Of a stretch of DNA of 64,000 nt, positions 44,608-52,513 are shown piece after piece (position 1 is the stretch's first letter; each line of letters opens with the position of its first letter). Location of the stretch: NCBI RefSeq assembly GCF_946151055.1, contig NZ_CAMGYZ010000001.1:248001-312000 (forward strand), given 5' to 3'. The stretch is from Bacillus sp. Marseille-Q3570. GTDB lineage: Bacteria; Bacillota; Bacilli; Bacillales; Fictibacillaceae. The notes beneath the pieces were generated by a model, which worked only from the letters and a program-made list of their open reading frames with translations, had not been told where the DNA came from and ran no database searches. The translations under genes and the position numbers were made by a program.

Positions 44608-45174
44608 CTACGTTAATTGTTTTGAAAAAATCGTCTTACTACTAGGAGGTTGGTCTTCCATTCTTATTTCAACGACTCCTATCTCTGTGATTGTACAATC
44701 TTTTGGTTCAAAACGGCCATGGCAATAGTTTAGCGTCTTGATCACTGCATCATCGTCAAGTCCGATTGCATATGTGCAGTGAGGCGTCCAACTTTCCGGA
44801 AGATATAAGCCATTTGCATAGGAGATATACTCGTGTAAATCCTTATAAAAATGTTGATGTATATTGAATAATTGAGTGGTCATCGTTGGCGGTGCAAATA
44901 CAACAGATGTAGGAAAATCTCCCGACGGTGGAAACACTGATATACTTTCAAACTTGACCTGAAAGGAGGATAACTTATCCACTGCATTTTTAAATGTTCC
45001 TATGTATTGTTCGATTGGTATTCCTGCATGGTAAACAGCTAAAGTAATGTGAGGTCTTATTTCTTGAATGTCTGCCATTTTGGATGTAATCCCTTTGTCT
45101 TTCAACCCCTCCCAAATACTTTTCACATAACCTTCTGTCTTTTCATCAAAAAATAATTCCACTGCATACTTCAT
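44608..45174 (-). CDS. 2H phosphoesterase (2'-5' RNA ligase-like)
   Basis: A 188-aa protein with the two HxTx-type motifs of the 2H superfamily: RPHITLAVYH near residue 43 and TPHCTYAIG near residue 132. Such enzymes hydrolyse cyclic nucleotides or 2',3'-cyclic RNA ends. It is upstream of the NUDIX gene in the same direction. GGAGAAGTG lies before the ATG. Confidence 0.82.
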   Translation of the reverse strand: MKYAVELFFDEKTEGYVKSIWEGLKDKGITSKMADIQEIRPHITLAVYHAGIPIEQYIGTFKNAVDKLSSFQVKFESISVFPPSGDFPTSVVFAPPTMTTQLFNIHQHFYKDLHEYISYANGLYLPESWTPHCTYAIGLDDDAVIKTLNYCHGRFEPKDCTITEIGVVEIRMEDQPPSSKTIFSKQLT

Positions 45175-45194
45175 TTCATCACTTCTCCATTTGA

Positions 45195-46025
45195 TTATGA
45201 ATTTGGAAATCTATCATATTGCCTCAATGCATTTTCTAAAAAACGAATGTCATAACCCGTTTTTTCGTTTAACCTTGCAACCCATTCTTCAATGGTGTTT
45301 AATTTTGGATCGTTGAATAAACCTTCACTGGTACTTAGAAAGCTCTCCCAGTCGTAAAATTCCCAATGGGCTGTTTCGGCTTTATAAGGAACCCTGCATT
45401 CCAATAATGGTTTTGGGTTAATCACGTTTTGTGAGACTTCAGCTGCTTGCATAAAATAATCCATTTCAATCGGTGTGATGTCATAAACTTGATTAGAAAC
45501 TTTGCCATTCGGTCTATGGTATAGAATTTCCATCTTCTTGCCATTCGGTCTAACCTGGATTTCTGCAGCTGGAAAAAAGCCATTAAGCTTCACATCTGTA
45601 TAATCCTCAGATCTAGTATCAATTAAAATCGGTTTCAACCATTGGTCTCCTAGATCACACAAAAACCGATTTCCGAATTTGTCCAAAGCCATCACTGCTA
45701 CATGAGCATCTTCGGTTCCTAGATCATGACCAATAGGGTATGCCTCGATTCCATCCCTTTTAAATTCATCTAATAACCAGATGGCAAGATCAAAACAATT
45801 CCCTGTGATCCCATATTGTTCCCTATGCTCTTTCATCTGAGAAACATCCCGTTGCTTCTTTTTACCTTCCGTATTATTGTAAAGCCATATTTTCGTTAAC
45901 GTTTCCATTGGAAAACGATCGAATTTCCTCCAGGTAGAAAGAATCTCTTCCGGTGGTAGCATACTGACACCTGCTTTATAAATTGATTTAGGCTGATCAC
46001 TTTGGTTACAGGTTGAATCATTCAA
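45195..46025 (-). CDS. Unknown protein with a Cys-His-Asp arrangement
   Basis: Up to 276 aa; I do not recognise a named family. The middle has GITGNCFDLAIWLLDEF (Cys), TEDAHVAVMALD (His) and NRFLCDLGDQWLKPI (Asp), the order and spacing of the catalytic triad in transglutaminase-like and arylamine N-acetyltransferase folds. There is no signal peptide. The start is uncertain: the TTG at 46025 overlaps the previous stop by 8 nt and would be coupled; an ATG at 45962 is also possible. It is co-oriented with the VOC and 2H genes. Confidence 0.65.
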   Translation of the reverse strand: MNDSTCNQSDQPKSIYKAGVSMLPPEEILSTWRKFDRFPMETLTKIWLYNNTEGKKKQRDVSQMKEHREQYGITGNCFDLAIWLLDEFKRDGIEAYPIGHDLGTEDAHVAVMALDKFGNRFLCDLGDQWLKPILIDTRSEDYTDVKLNGFFPAAEIQVRPNGKKMEILYHRPNGKVSNQVYDITPIEMDYFMQAAEVSQNVINPKPLLECRVPYKAETAHWEFYDWESFLSTSEGLFNDPKLNTIEEWVARLNEKTGYDIRFLENALRQYDRFPNS

Positions 46026-46362
46026 AGAAACAAACTTGCAATTTATTATTGTCTAAGTCATAGAAATCGAAAAAATTGTTGACATCGTCATTATGTATTT
46101 CGCCGACTTTCACACCATGTTCCTTAAGCTTTTCATAAGTTTGTTTAATATCCTTTGTAAAAAAAATAGGATAGTTCTGGTTTGGAGTCGGGTTTGGGTC
46201 CCCCTCTTCTATTGTTAAAGGGACACTCCCAGTTCCTACACTTAAAACTCGGTAACCCTCTTCCATAAATACCTCTTTAAATCCTAATACATCTTGGTAC
46301 CATTTACTTGATATCTCAACATCATTAACTAACAAACAAACCGTATCAATTCTTTCAATCAC
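46018..46362 (-). CDS. VOC/glyoxalase-family protein
   Basis: A 114-aa protein of one vicinal-oxygen-chelate domain: IDTVCLLVNDVEISSKWYQDVLGF at the start and NFFDFYDLDNNKLQVCFFE at the end, with a C-terminal Glu metal ligand. It could be a metalloenzyme or a binding protein for drugs; nothing narrows it. The GTG at 46362 has AAAGGAG 8 nt upstream. Confidence 0.82.
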   Translation of the reverse strand: MIERIDTVCLLVNDVEISSKWYQDVLGFKEVFMEEGYRVLSVGTGSVPLTIEEGDPNPTPNQNYPIFFTKDIKQTYEKLKEHGVKVGEIHNDDVNNFFDFYDLDNNKLQVCFFE

Positions 46363-46400
46363 AAATAACACTCCTTTCGAATATTAGCTTTCTTATAATT

Positions 46401-46440
46401 ATTTGCATTTAAAGAAAGTATAAATACTTTCTAAAAGGCT
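46401..46440 (+). repeat. Fragment of MITE-like family 1
   Basis: TTTGCATTTAAAGAAAGTAT and AAATACTTTCT repeat the left hairpin region of copies A-C. The rest of the element is missing here; the right half of a copy lies at 47718-47878, on the far side of the next gene. Confidence 0.5.
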
Positions 46441-46517
46441 ACTCCAACAAAAAAAGCTAACTGCCCTACAAGTGCACACCATGACGCCACCCATGCCAGT
46501 TTCAAATTTTCTTTCAT
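46431..46517 (-). CDS. Possible small membrane peptide
   Basis: A 28-codon frame, MKENLKLAWVASWCALVGQL then AFFVGVAF, with AGAGGTGAGG well placed 3-9 nt before the ATG. A short charged start followed by a hydrophobic helix fits a small membrane peptide. Its stop codon lies in the MITE fragment at 46401-46440. I know no family for it, and the frame is short enough to occur by chance. Confidence 0.35.
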   Translation of the reverse strand: MKENLKLAWVASWCALVGQLAFFVGVAF

Positions 46518-46647
46518 AACCTCACCTCTAAGGATTCATACACAACCTTCAATTCCAATTATTTCAAATAAATGGTGTTTACTCAATCTTTTTCTTGTGT
46601 TTTTTGAATTCATTCAACTACAACCTTATTTACTCTTCCTATGAAAT

Positions 46648-46672
46648 AAGCTGGAGAGCGAATCCCCAGCTT
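46648..46672 (-). terminator. Possible terminator of the ferritin-like/cupin gene
   Basis: AAGCTGG (46648-46654) and CCAGCTT (46666-46672) form a 7-bp stem, 23 nt past the stop. The T-tract is weak on the minus strand (ATTTC). Confidence 0.45.
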
Positions 46673-46695
46673 CATTTCTTTCTATTGAGTATTAC

Positions 46696-47601
46696 CTAGT
46701 GGTTTTCTTCAGCTGCCATTGCGTCTGCTTTCGTTACATGGACCGTACCAAATGGATGCTCAGGCGGCGCATAGATCGTATATAATTTAAGTGGTTTTCT
46801 TCCTGTATTCGTTAAATTATGCCATTTACCAGCAGGGACCATGATGGCATAATCTTCATAAACCCTCTCTTCAAAATCCAATTGGTCTTCCCTATCGCCC
46901 ATTTGAACCAGCCCTTGCCCTTCTTCAATACGTAAAAATTGATCGACCGTAGGATGAACTTCTAAACCGATGTCTTCTCCAACACCGATACTCATCAAGG
47001 TAACTTGAAAATTATTCCCAGTCCATAAAGCGGTACGAAAGGTATTGTTTTGCTGTGTAGCATCTTCAATATCCACCACAAACGGTTTTGTTCCATAATC
47101 CTTTAACTGAATGCGGTTTTTCTTTTTTGAAAGAAAGCCAATACGTCTTACATGTTCCATCTCGTCATGACAAACCCTGTAAAATACATTCTGAAAGGGT
47201 GAATATTGAGTAAGTATATAATTCTTACGGCCTTCTTCATGATTCTTAAACTCTGCTTCGTATGCCTTTTGTAATCCCTCTCCATAAGTACTGAACGGAA
47301 CCTGGTCGATTTCATATTCAGGCTGTTTGCCAGTCAGCATGTTATACAGATTCGTTAATTGGTTCAGGTGCGCTTTTTCATCTTCCAAAGAATGAAAAAT
47401 GACATTTTTATCGTTTTGATCCGGAGCAACATTTGCTAATCGGCTATAAAGATCAACCGTTTCAGCTTTTCCTTTTATACCAGCATGGATCGCTTCTACA
47501 ATTTGCCGACCATTCCCTTGAGGGGTTCTTTGCATCAAGGAAGGGTTATTCATCTGGGTGTTCATATATGGATACGGGTGCGTATTTGGAGCATAGTACA
47601 T
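46696..47601 (-). CDS. Ferritin-like domain fused to a cupin
   Basis: A 301-aa two-domain protein. Residues about 30-170 form a ferritin-like four-helix domain with two ExxH-type pairs (HSLEDEKAHLNQL; CHDEMEHVRRIG). Residues about 185-300 form a cupin barrel with GEDIGLEVHPTVDQFLRIEE, GQG and MVPAGKWHNLTNTG. A Tyr/Pro/Asn-rich start (YYAPNTHPYPYMNTQMNNP) resembles spore-coat proteins. Both domains could bind metal. Function unknown; I infer a possible spore or oxidative-stress role. GAGGGAATG precedes the ATG. Confidence 0.8.
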   Translation of the reverse strand: MYYAPNTHPYPYMNTQMNNPSLMQRTPQGNGRQIVEAIHAGIKGKAETVDLYSRLANVAPDQNDKNVIFHSLEDEKAHLNQLTNLYNMLTGKQPEYEIDQVPFSTYGEGLQKAYEAEFKNHEEGRKNYILTQYSPFQNVFYRVCHDEMEHVRRIGFLSKKKNRIQLKDYGTKPFVVDIEDATQQNNTFRTALWTGNNFQVTLMSIGVGEDIGLEVHPTVDQFLRIEEGQGLVQMGDREDQLDFEERVYEDYAIMVPAGKWHNLTNTGRKPLKLYTIYAPPEHPFGTVHVTKADAMAAEENH

Positions 47602-47717
47602 TTAACTCATTCCCTCACAGATTTTTAAATATCCTATGCAATATGCCCAGAGAACGTACTTCACGATCTTAACCACCGTTTTTTCATCCTTGCGAGGAGA
47701 TTATTCAGGTAGTAGGC

Positions 47718-47878
47718 ACACTGATCCCGTAGGACAAGGAAAGCTTCGGCAGCGTTACATCGCACGAAGAAAAGGCGAATTTCATTTTCGAGGAGTCTCC
47801 CACCTTGCTGTCCAATCAACTTGCACAAGGTGATTTTTTTAAAATGACTCAAAAGCAACAATCTTTATAATAGAGCCT
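47718..47878 (+). mobile_element. MITE-like family 1, right-hand partial copy D
   Basis: Begins within CACTGATCCCGTAGGACAAGG and continues with AGCTTCGGCAG, ATCGCACGAAGAAAAGGCG, TCCAATCAACTTGCACAAGG, ATGACTCAAAAGCAACA and the end ATAGAGCCT. The left half is absent. Confidence 0.65.
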
Positions 47879-47882
47879 TCAT

Positions 47883-48215
47883 TTATAAATAACGGATGTC
47901 GAGGATATCTTGCAGTTTGAGGTCATGCCGGTCACCGAATTCATCGACAATCCGCAATTCTTTCCTGACGGGGTCGGCATAATGGATGTTGCCGACGAGA
48001 ATATGGTATTCATAATTGTCAAAATAGACGAAGGATAACGTCTGGCTATACGCCATCGCCTCGTGGATGATTTCATTCATTTCTTCAAGTTTCTGTTCAT
48101 CGAGCTCTGGTTTCTTCTTTACGCGATCTTCTTCCTTCCAATCCCTGAGCAGCTTCACATGCTCCGGAAGCATCATCGCTGTCCATTTGATGTTGCCGCG
48201 ATCACGGATTCCCAT
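47883..48215 (-). CDS. YolD-like protein
   Basis: A 110-aa protein of the YolD-like family, which pairs with UvrX/YqjW Y-family polymerases in Bacillus and is thought to be related to UmuD-type partners. Family features are MMLPEHVKLLRDW near the start and YHILVGNIHYADPVRKELRIVD. It starts 17 nt after the uvrX stop with AAAGGAG, so the two form an operon. Confidence 0.88.
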   Translation of the reverse strand: MGIRDRGNIKWTAMMLPEHVKLLRDWKEEDRVKKKPELDEQKLEEMNEIIHEAMAYSQTLSFVYFDNYEYHILVGNIHYADPVRKELRIVDEFGDRHDLKLQDILDIRYL

Positions 48216-48232
48216 ATAGCTGACACTCCTTT

Positions 48233-49495
48233 CTACGCTTTATGTCCACCAACAAGACGGCTGCGATGTCTTGCGGTTCCAGCTGGTGTGTACGATACTG
48301 CGCGTAAAAGGGAGTCTCCGCCGTACTTTTCGCGGATCTGGTCCATCGTGTAGCCGAGGATCCGTTTTTTCGGACGGTCGAGCTCGAACAGGGAAAGCTG
48401 CATTTCATCATCCGGACAGACATTCGAAAGGGTGATTGAAAGCTTACGGACGGTTTCCCCTGTATAAAATTCATCGAACAACTCAAGGCAGACGCGATAG
48501 ATATCCATCGTGATGTTCGTCGGCTCTGCAATCGTCCGTGACCGATGGAATCCGCCACCGGCTTCATCTTTACTGTAGCCGACACCGAGGCTGATCGTAC
48601 GGCCCGCCTTGCGTGCTGTCCTTGCACGTCTACCGACTTCTTCACACATTTCTAGGATGACGTGCTGTACTTCTTTCCGGTCTTTATAGTCACGAAGCAG
48701 GATCTGTCCTTTTCCATAGCTGATCTGCCCTTGCATGATGGGAGCACCGATTTCTGAGAGATCCACACCCCATGCATGATAGTAAAGCTGGTTCCCCATA
48801 ACGCCGAACTTCTTTTCAAGCATCCTCAAGGGATAGTGCGCAAGCTGCCCGACAGACATGATACCCATCCGGTTCAACGTTCGCTCTAAACGCGGCCCGA
48901 TTCCCCACATATTACTTAGCGGAGAAACCTTCCACAGCCTCCGTTCCACGTCGTCATAGGTCCACTCGGCAATCCCTTTTTTCTTCGCTTCAAGATCAAG
49001 GCAGATTTTCGAGAGCAGCATGTTCGGTCCGATTCCGATGGCACACGGCAAGCCATATTTTTCCCAGATCTCTTCCCGGATCCGGCGCGCAACCTCCCAC
49101 CCGTCTCCCCAAAGGCGTTCGGTTCCATCCACCTGAAGAAAGCTTTCGTCAACACTGTACGTATGGATGGAATCTTTCGGTACGTATCGGTTGAACAAAC
49201 GTGTCAGATCAGTCGAACGTCTTAGGTATAAACGCATCTGTGCATTGACGACATGAATGCGCGGATCATCAGGTACCTCGAACAAGCGGCTTCCTGTCCG
49301 AATCCCGAATTCCTTCTTCATCATCGGGGAGGCTGCTAGTACGACACTTCCCTGCCGTTGTGTATCGCCTACGACGACAAGGTAGCAGGTGAGGGGATCA
49401 AGCCCCATTTCTACCGCACTGCAGCTTGCGAAAAAGCTTTTCATATCAATACAAAGGATCGTTCGTTTTTCAAAGGTCGAATAATCAATCTCCAT
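48233..49495 (-). CDS. uvrX: Y-family DNA polymerase, UvrX/YqjW type
   Basis: A 420-aa ImpB/MucB/SamB-type polymerase. Catalytic acidic residues are in ILCIDMKSFFASCSAVE near the start and YSVDESFLQVDG near residue 117. The helix-hairpin-helix region has MWGIGPRLERTLNRMGI near residue 200. It is predicted to do translesion synthesis in the SOS response. Two LexA-type boxes lie upstream, and yolD follows. Confidence 0.92.
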   Translation of the reverse strand: MEIDYSTFEKRTILCIDMKSFFASCSAVEMGLDPLTCYLVVVGDTQRQGSVVLAASPMMKKEFGIRTGSRLFEVPDDPRIHVVNAQMRLYLRRSTDLTRLFNRYVPKDSIHTYSVDESFLQVDGTERLWGDGWEVARRIREEIWEKYGLPCAIGIGPNMLLSKICLDLEAKKKGIAEWTYDDVERRLWKVSPLSNMWGIGPRLERTLNRMGIMSVGQLAHYPLRMLEKKFGVMGNQLYYHAWGVDLSEIGAPIMQGQISYGKGQILLRDYKDRKEVQHVILEMCEEVGRRARTARKAGRTISLGVGYSKDEAGGGFHRSRTIAEPTNITMDIYRVCLELFDEFYTGETVRKLSITLSNVCPDDEMQLSLFELDRPKKRILGYTMDQIREKYGGDSLLRAVSYTPAGTARHRSRLVGGHKA

Positions 49496-49514
49496 CCTCA
49501 GTCACTCCCAATAA

Positions 49515-49526
49515 GAACATTTGTTC
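49515..49526. promoter_or_regulatory. LexA (SOS) box 1
   Basis: GAACATTTGTTC, a 12-bp form of the Bacillus LexA/DinR box (CGAACnnnnGTTCG), lies 20 bp upstream of uvrX. Confidence 0.75.
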
Positions 49527-49549
49527 TATATCTTATGTCTTATTGTAAG

Positions 49550-49563
49550 CGAATATACGTTCG
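49550..49563. promoter_or_regulatory. LexA (SOS) box 2
   Basis: CGAATATACGTTCG matches the full LexA consensus with one mismatch. It is centred 36 bp upstream of box 1. Confidence 0.6.
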
Positions 49564-49640
49564 CTTTCCACTGGAAATTTTCACCGAGGACCTATTTTTT
49601 TGCAAATGACCGACGTTGAGTAGGCTCACAGACCTATAAA

Positions 49641-49760
49641 TCACCGCCATATTTTCAGTTTTCACCGATAAAAAATGAATTTGCTACGATAAATTCCGAG
49701 TTTGCACCGATAAAGTTGAAACTTGCACTGATAATTCCCCGCTTTGCACCGCAAGAAAAA
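49641..49760. repeat. Six phased 21-bp repeats, consensus TTGCACCGATAAA
   Basis: Unit starts at 49641, 49662, 49683, 49704, 49725 and 49746 are exactly 21 bp apart: TCACCGCCAT, TCACCGATAAA, GCTACGATAAA, GCACCGATAAA, GCACTGATAAT, GCACCGCAAG. The unit and period equal those of the array at 19964-20110. The array lies between uvrX and glcF, with no gene on either strand. Confidence 0.75.
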
Positions 49761-49796
49761 ATAAAAAAGCCGTACCGGTGAGTCCGATACAGCTTT
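49760..49796 (-). terminator. Terminator at the end of the cell-wall sugar operon (after glcF)
   Basis: AAGCCGTACCGG (49767-49778) pairs with CCGATACAGCTT (49784-49795) with two mismatches. On the minus strand it is followed by TTTTATTTTT. Confidence 0.85.
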
Positions 49797-49802
49797 CAGC
49801 AT

Positions 49803-51095
49803 TCATTGACGGGCTTCATGCAAAAGTTCGACGAGATGCACGGCTTCCAGACGGTCCTCCAAGCCAGCTCGCTGGATTCCGAGACGCATCTGGATAAGGC
49901 AGCCTGGATTCGAGGTAACAATGACAGTCGAGCCGGTCTCCTGGACGTCCTCCATTTTATGGTCGAGAATCTGCATCGACATCTCCTCTTCAATCAGATT
50001 ATAGATGCCCGCAGAGCCACAGCACATACCAGCATTACGAAGCTCGACATAATCCACTCCATCGATATTTCGGAGCAGTGAACGCGGGTCAGTGTGTACC
50101 TGCATGCCATGCTTCAAATGGCACGAATCTTGATATGTCACCTTCTGCTCCGGTATTTTATAGGCGTTACCGGTCTCTACGGCTGCCACCAAGGTTGAAA
50201 TGTCTTTGATTTTAGCAGAAAAGGCGGTTGCTCTTTCTTTCCATCCCGGTTCATCCTTCAACAGATGCGGATACTGGGCTAAAAAGGCACCGCAGCCTCC
50301 TGCATTTGTCGCAATCTGCTCGAATTCTCCTGATTCGAATGCATGGATGTTTTCTTTGGCCAACTCTATAGCTTTTCCACGATCTCCAGCATGTGCGTGC
50401 AACGCCCCACAGCATGTCTGCCCAGCCGGAATCTCCACTGAATGCCCTGTCCCTTCCAGCAAATCGACGGTATGCTGATTTGTTTCCAAAAACAAAGCAT
50501 CCATGATACAACCACGGAAAAGAGCAACGACCTGATCGTCATCACGATCTGAGGATTTCAACTGCCTGAATGGAAAAGGGGCTTGTGGCAAAGCACCTTC
50601 CATCTCGAACAGCGATGCAGAAAACAGCTTCAACAACTTAGTCTTACGGGCAATCCGTTGCAAGCCTGACTTCTGATACACCCATAAGAAAAAGACGCCG
50701 CCTTTCAAAAGAAATCGGTTCGGAATCAACGTATGTAAGAGTAACCGCTGCATCACCCGCTTGAAAAAAGGAAGCTGTTTCTGTTCAGCGACGATTGCTC
50801 TCGCATCTTCCAGCAATTGTCCGTATTTGACACCAGACGGACAGGCTGTTTCACATGCCCGGCATCCTAAACAGAGGCTCAATTCCCGCTCGAAACCTTC
50901 ATCCGGTTCCAGCACACCATCCACGACTGCTTTCATCAAAGCAATCCTTCCACGTGGAGAAGAAGATTCTTTACGGTTCGATTCGATGAAAGTCGGACAA
51001 GTCGGCTGACAAAAGCCGCAACGGGTGCAATTCAACAATTCATCATAATCCATGCGTTCTTGGAATTCTTTTTGTAATGTGGACGTTTTCGTCAT
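49803..51095 (-). CDS. glcF: GlcF-type iron-sulfur subunit of a glycolate/D-lactate oxidase
   Basis: A 430-aa protein with two 4Fe-4S motifs (CTRCGFCQPTCP near residue 22; CLGCRACETACP near residue 73) and two CCG domains (TCCGALHAHAGD; GMCCGSAGIYN). It passes electrons from the flavin subunit GlcD to the quinone pool. Its start overlaps the glcD stop by 4 nt (ATGA). As the last gene of the murQ-to-glcF run, it more likely serves D-lactate released by MurQ than glycolate; this is inference. Confidence 0.92.
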   Translation of the reverse strand: MTKTSTLQKEFQERMDYDELLNCTRCGFCQPTCPTFIESNRKESSSPRGRIALMKAVVDGVLEPDEGFERELSLCLGCRACETACPSGVKYGQLLEDARAIVAEQKQLPFFKRVMQRLLLHTLIPNRFLLKGGVFFLWVYQKSGLQRIARKTKLLKLFSASLFEMEGALPQAPFPFRQLKSSDRDDDQVVALFRGCIMDALFLETNQHTVDLLEGTGHSVEIPAGQTCCGALHAHAGDRGKAIELAKENIHAFESGEFEQIATNAGGCGAFLAQYPHLLKDEPGWKERATAFSAKIKDISTLVAAVETGNAYKIPEQKVTYQDSCHLKHGMQVHTDPRSLLRNIDGVDYVELRNAGMCCGSAGIYNLIEEEMSMQILDHKMEDVQETGSTVIVTSNPGCLIQMRLGIQRAGLEDRLEAVHLVELLHEARQ

Positions 51096-52504
51096 GATTT
51101 GATCACGATCCGTTTCCTTGCATTCTCCGTAAACATTTTACCTGGATTCAATAAGTTATGTGGGTCGAGGGCCTGTTTGATTCCCTTCATGACATTGATT
51201 CCGCTTTCTCCGATTTTCCATGCTAGATAAGGCGCCTTCATCATTCCCACTCCATGTTCGCCGGTGATCGTACCGCCGAGGTCGATCGCTTTTGCGAAGA
51301 TTTCTTCAAATGCTTGCTCAACCCGCTCCATCTCTTGTTCATTACGAATATCGGTCACACATGTCGGGTGCAAGTTCCCATCTCCGGCATGTCCGAACGT
51401 ACAGATCATCAAATCATATTTCTCTGCTACCTCGGTGATATGACGTACCATTTCTGCGACGCGTGATCGTGGAACAGTCGCATCCTCCAGGATGGTCGTC
51501 GGCTTCAGCCTTGACAAGGCAGTGAGCGCTGATCTTCTTGCAGTCATCAATTGTTCTGCTTCTTGATCAGTGGCAGCAACCTGAATCGAGCTTGCGCCAT
51601 TCCTTTCACAAATCTGCTGAATACGCTTGATGTCTTGACGGACGCTTTCCGCATGGCCATCTTGTTCAATCAACAACACCGCTTCCATATTCGTCGGGAG
51701 CCCGACTTGTGTAAAATCTTCAACCGCTCTCAACGTTCCTTGATCGAGAAATTCGAGTGTCGCAGGGATGATTCTTGCAGCGATGATATCCGAGACGGTT
51801 TGTGCCGCCCGTTCGATATCTTCGAAAAGGGCAAGCATCGTCTTCTTCGTCTCCGGTTTCGGGACGAGTTTTAAAATCGCTTCGGTAATCACAGCGAGCG
51901 TACCTTCAGAACCGATCAGCAACTTTGTCAGATCATAGCCCGCTACATCCTTCGCCAGCTTTCCTCCAGTTTGTATGATTTCACCATTCGCCATAACCGC
52001 AGTCAACCCAAGAACATAATCCTTTGTGACACCATATTTCAAACCACGTAATCCCCCAGAACACTCGCTTATGTTTCCGCCGATCGTTGAAATTTTCATA
52101 CTGCCTGGATCAGGCGGGTAAAATAAATTCTGCCTTTCTACTTCCTCGGAAAGGGATTGGGTGATCACACCTGGCTGGACTGTAGCGGTCAGATTTTCAT
52201 CATCGATTTCCAGGATCGATACCATCCGATTGAAGAGCAGGACGATACCACCTTCGGAAGGTACGGTACCAGCACACAAATTGGTCCCTGATCCTCGTGG
52301 CACGATTGGCACTCTGAACTCGGCACAGAGTTTCAACATTTTACTGATTTCTTCAGTAGATCCCGGTTCGACGATCAGCTCTGGAAGCGATTGATAATCA
52401 GGAGTTGCATCATATGAGTAAGACAACAGCGAAACACGATCTGAATGGACGTATTCTTTACCGATGATTTCAATCAATCGTTCTACAAAAGAAGGCTCCA
52501 GCAT
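51092..52504 (-). CDS. glcD: GlcD-type FAD-linked oxidase (glycolate or D-lactate dehydrogenase)
   Basis: A 470-aa PCMH-type flavoprotein. The FAD site includes VPRGSGTNLCAGTVP near residue 75, PDPGSMKISTIGGNISECSGG near residue 130 and LIGSEGTLAVITEA near residue 200. The C-terminal domain has FGHAGDGNLHPT and TITGEHGVGMMKAPYL. This family oxidises glycolate, D-lactate or similar 2-hydroxyacids; sequence alone does not separate them. It starts 9 nt after the serine hydrolase stop (GGAG before the ATG), which ties it to the muramic-acid operon. Confidence 0.92.
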   Translation of the reverse strand: MLEPSFVERLIEIIGKEYVHSDRVSLLSYSYDATPDYQSLPELIVEPGSTEEISKMLKLCAEFRVPIVPRGSGTNLCAGTVPSEGGIVLLFNRMVSILEIDDENLTATVQPGVITQSLSEEVERQNLFYPPDPGSMKISTIGGNISECSGGLRGLKYGVTKDYVLGLTAVMANGEIIQTGGKLAKDVAGYDLTKLLIGSEGTLAVITEAILKLVPKPETKKTMLALFEDIERAAQTVSDIIAARIIPATLEFLDQGTLRAVEDFTQVGLPTNMEAVLLIEQDGHAESVRQDIKRIQQICERNGASSIQVAATDQEAEQLMTARRSALTALSRLKPTTILEDATVPRSRVAEMVRHITEVAEKYDLMICTFGHAGDGNLHPTCVTDIRNEQEMERVEQAFEEIFAKAIDLGGTITGEHGVGMMKAPYLAWKIGESGINVMKGIKQALDPHNLLNPGKMFTENARKRIVIKS

Positions 52505-52513
52505 AATTTTCTC

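Noticed and set aside
49803-52504. GlcDF as a plain glycolate oxidase unrelated to neighbours
   Set aside because: Not excluded biochemically, but the 9-nt spacing to the muramic-acid genes and the D-lactate product of MurQ make a linked role more likely.
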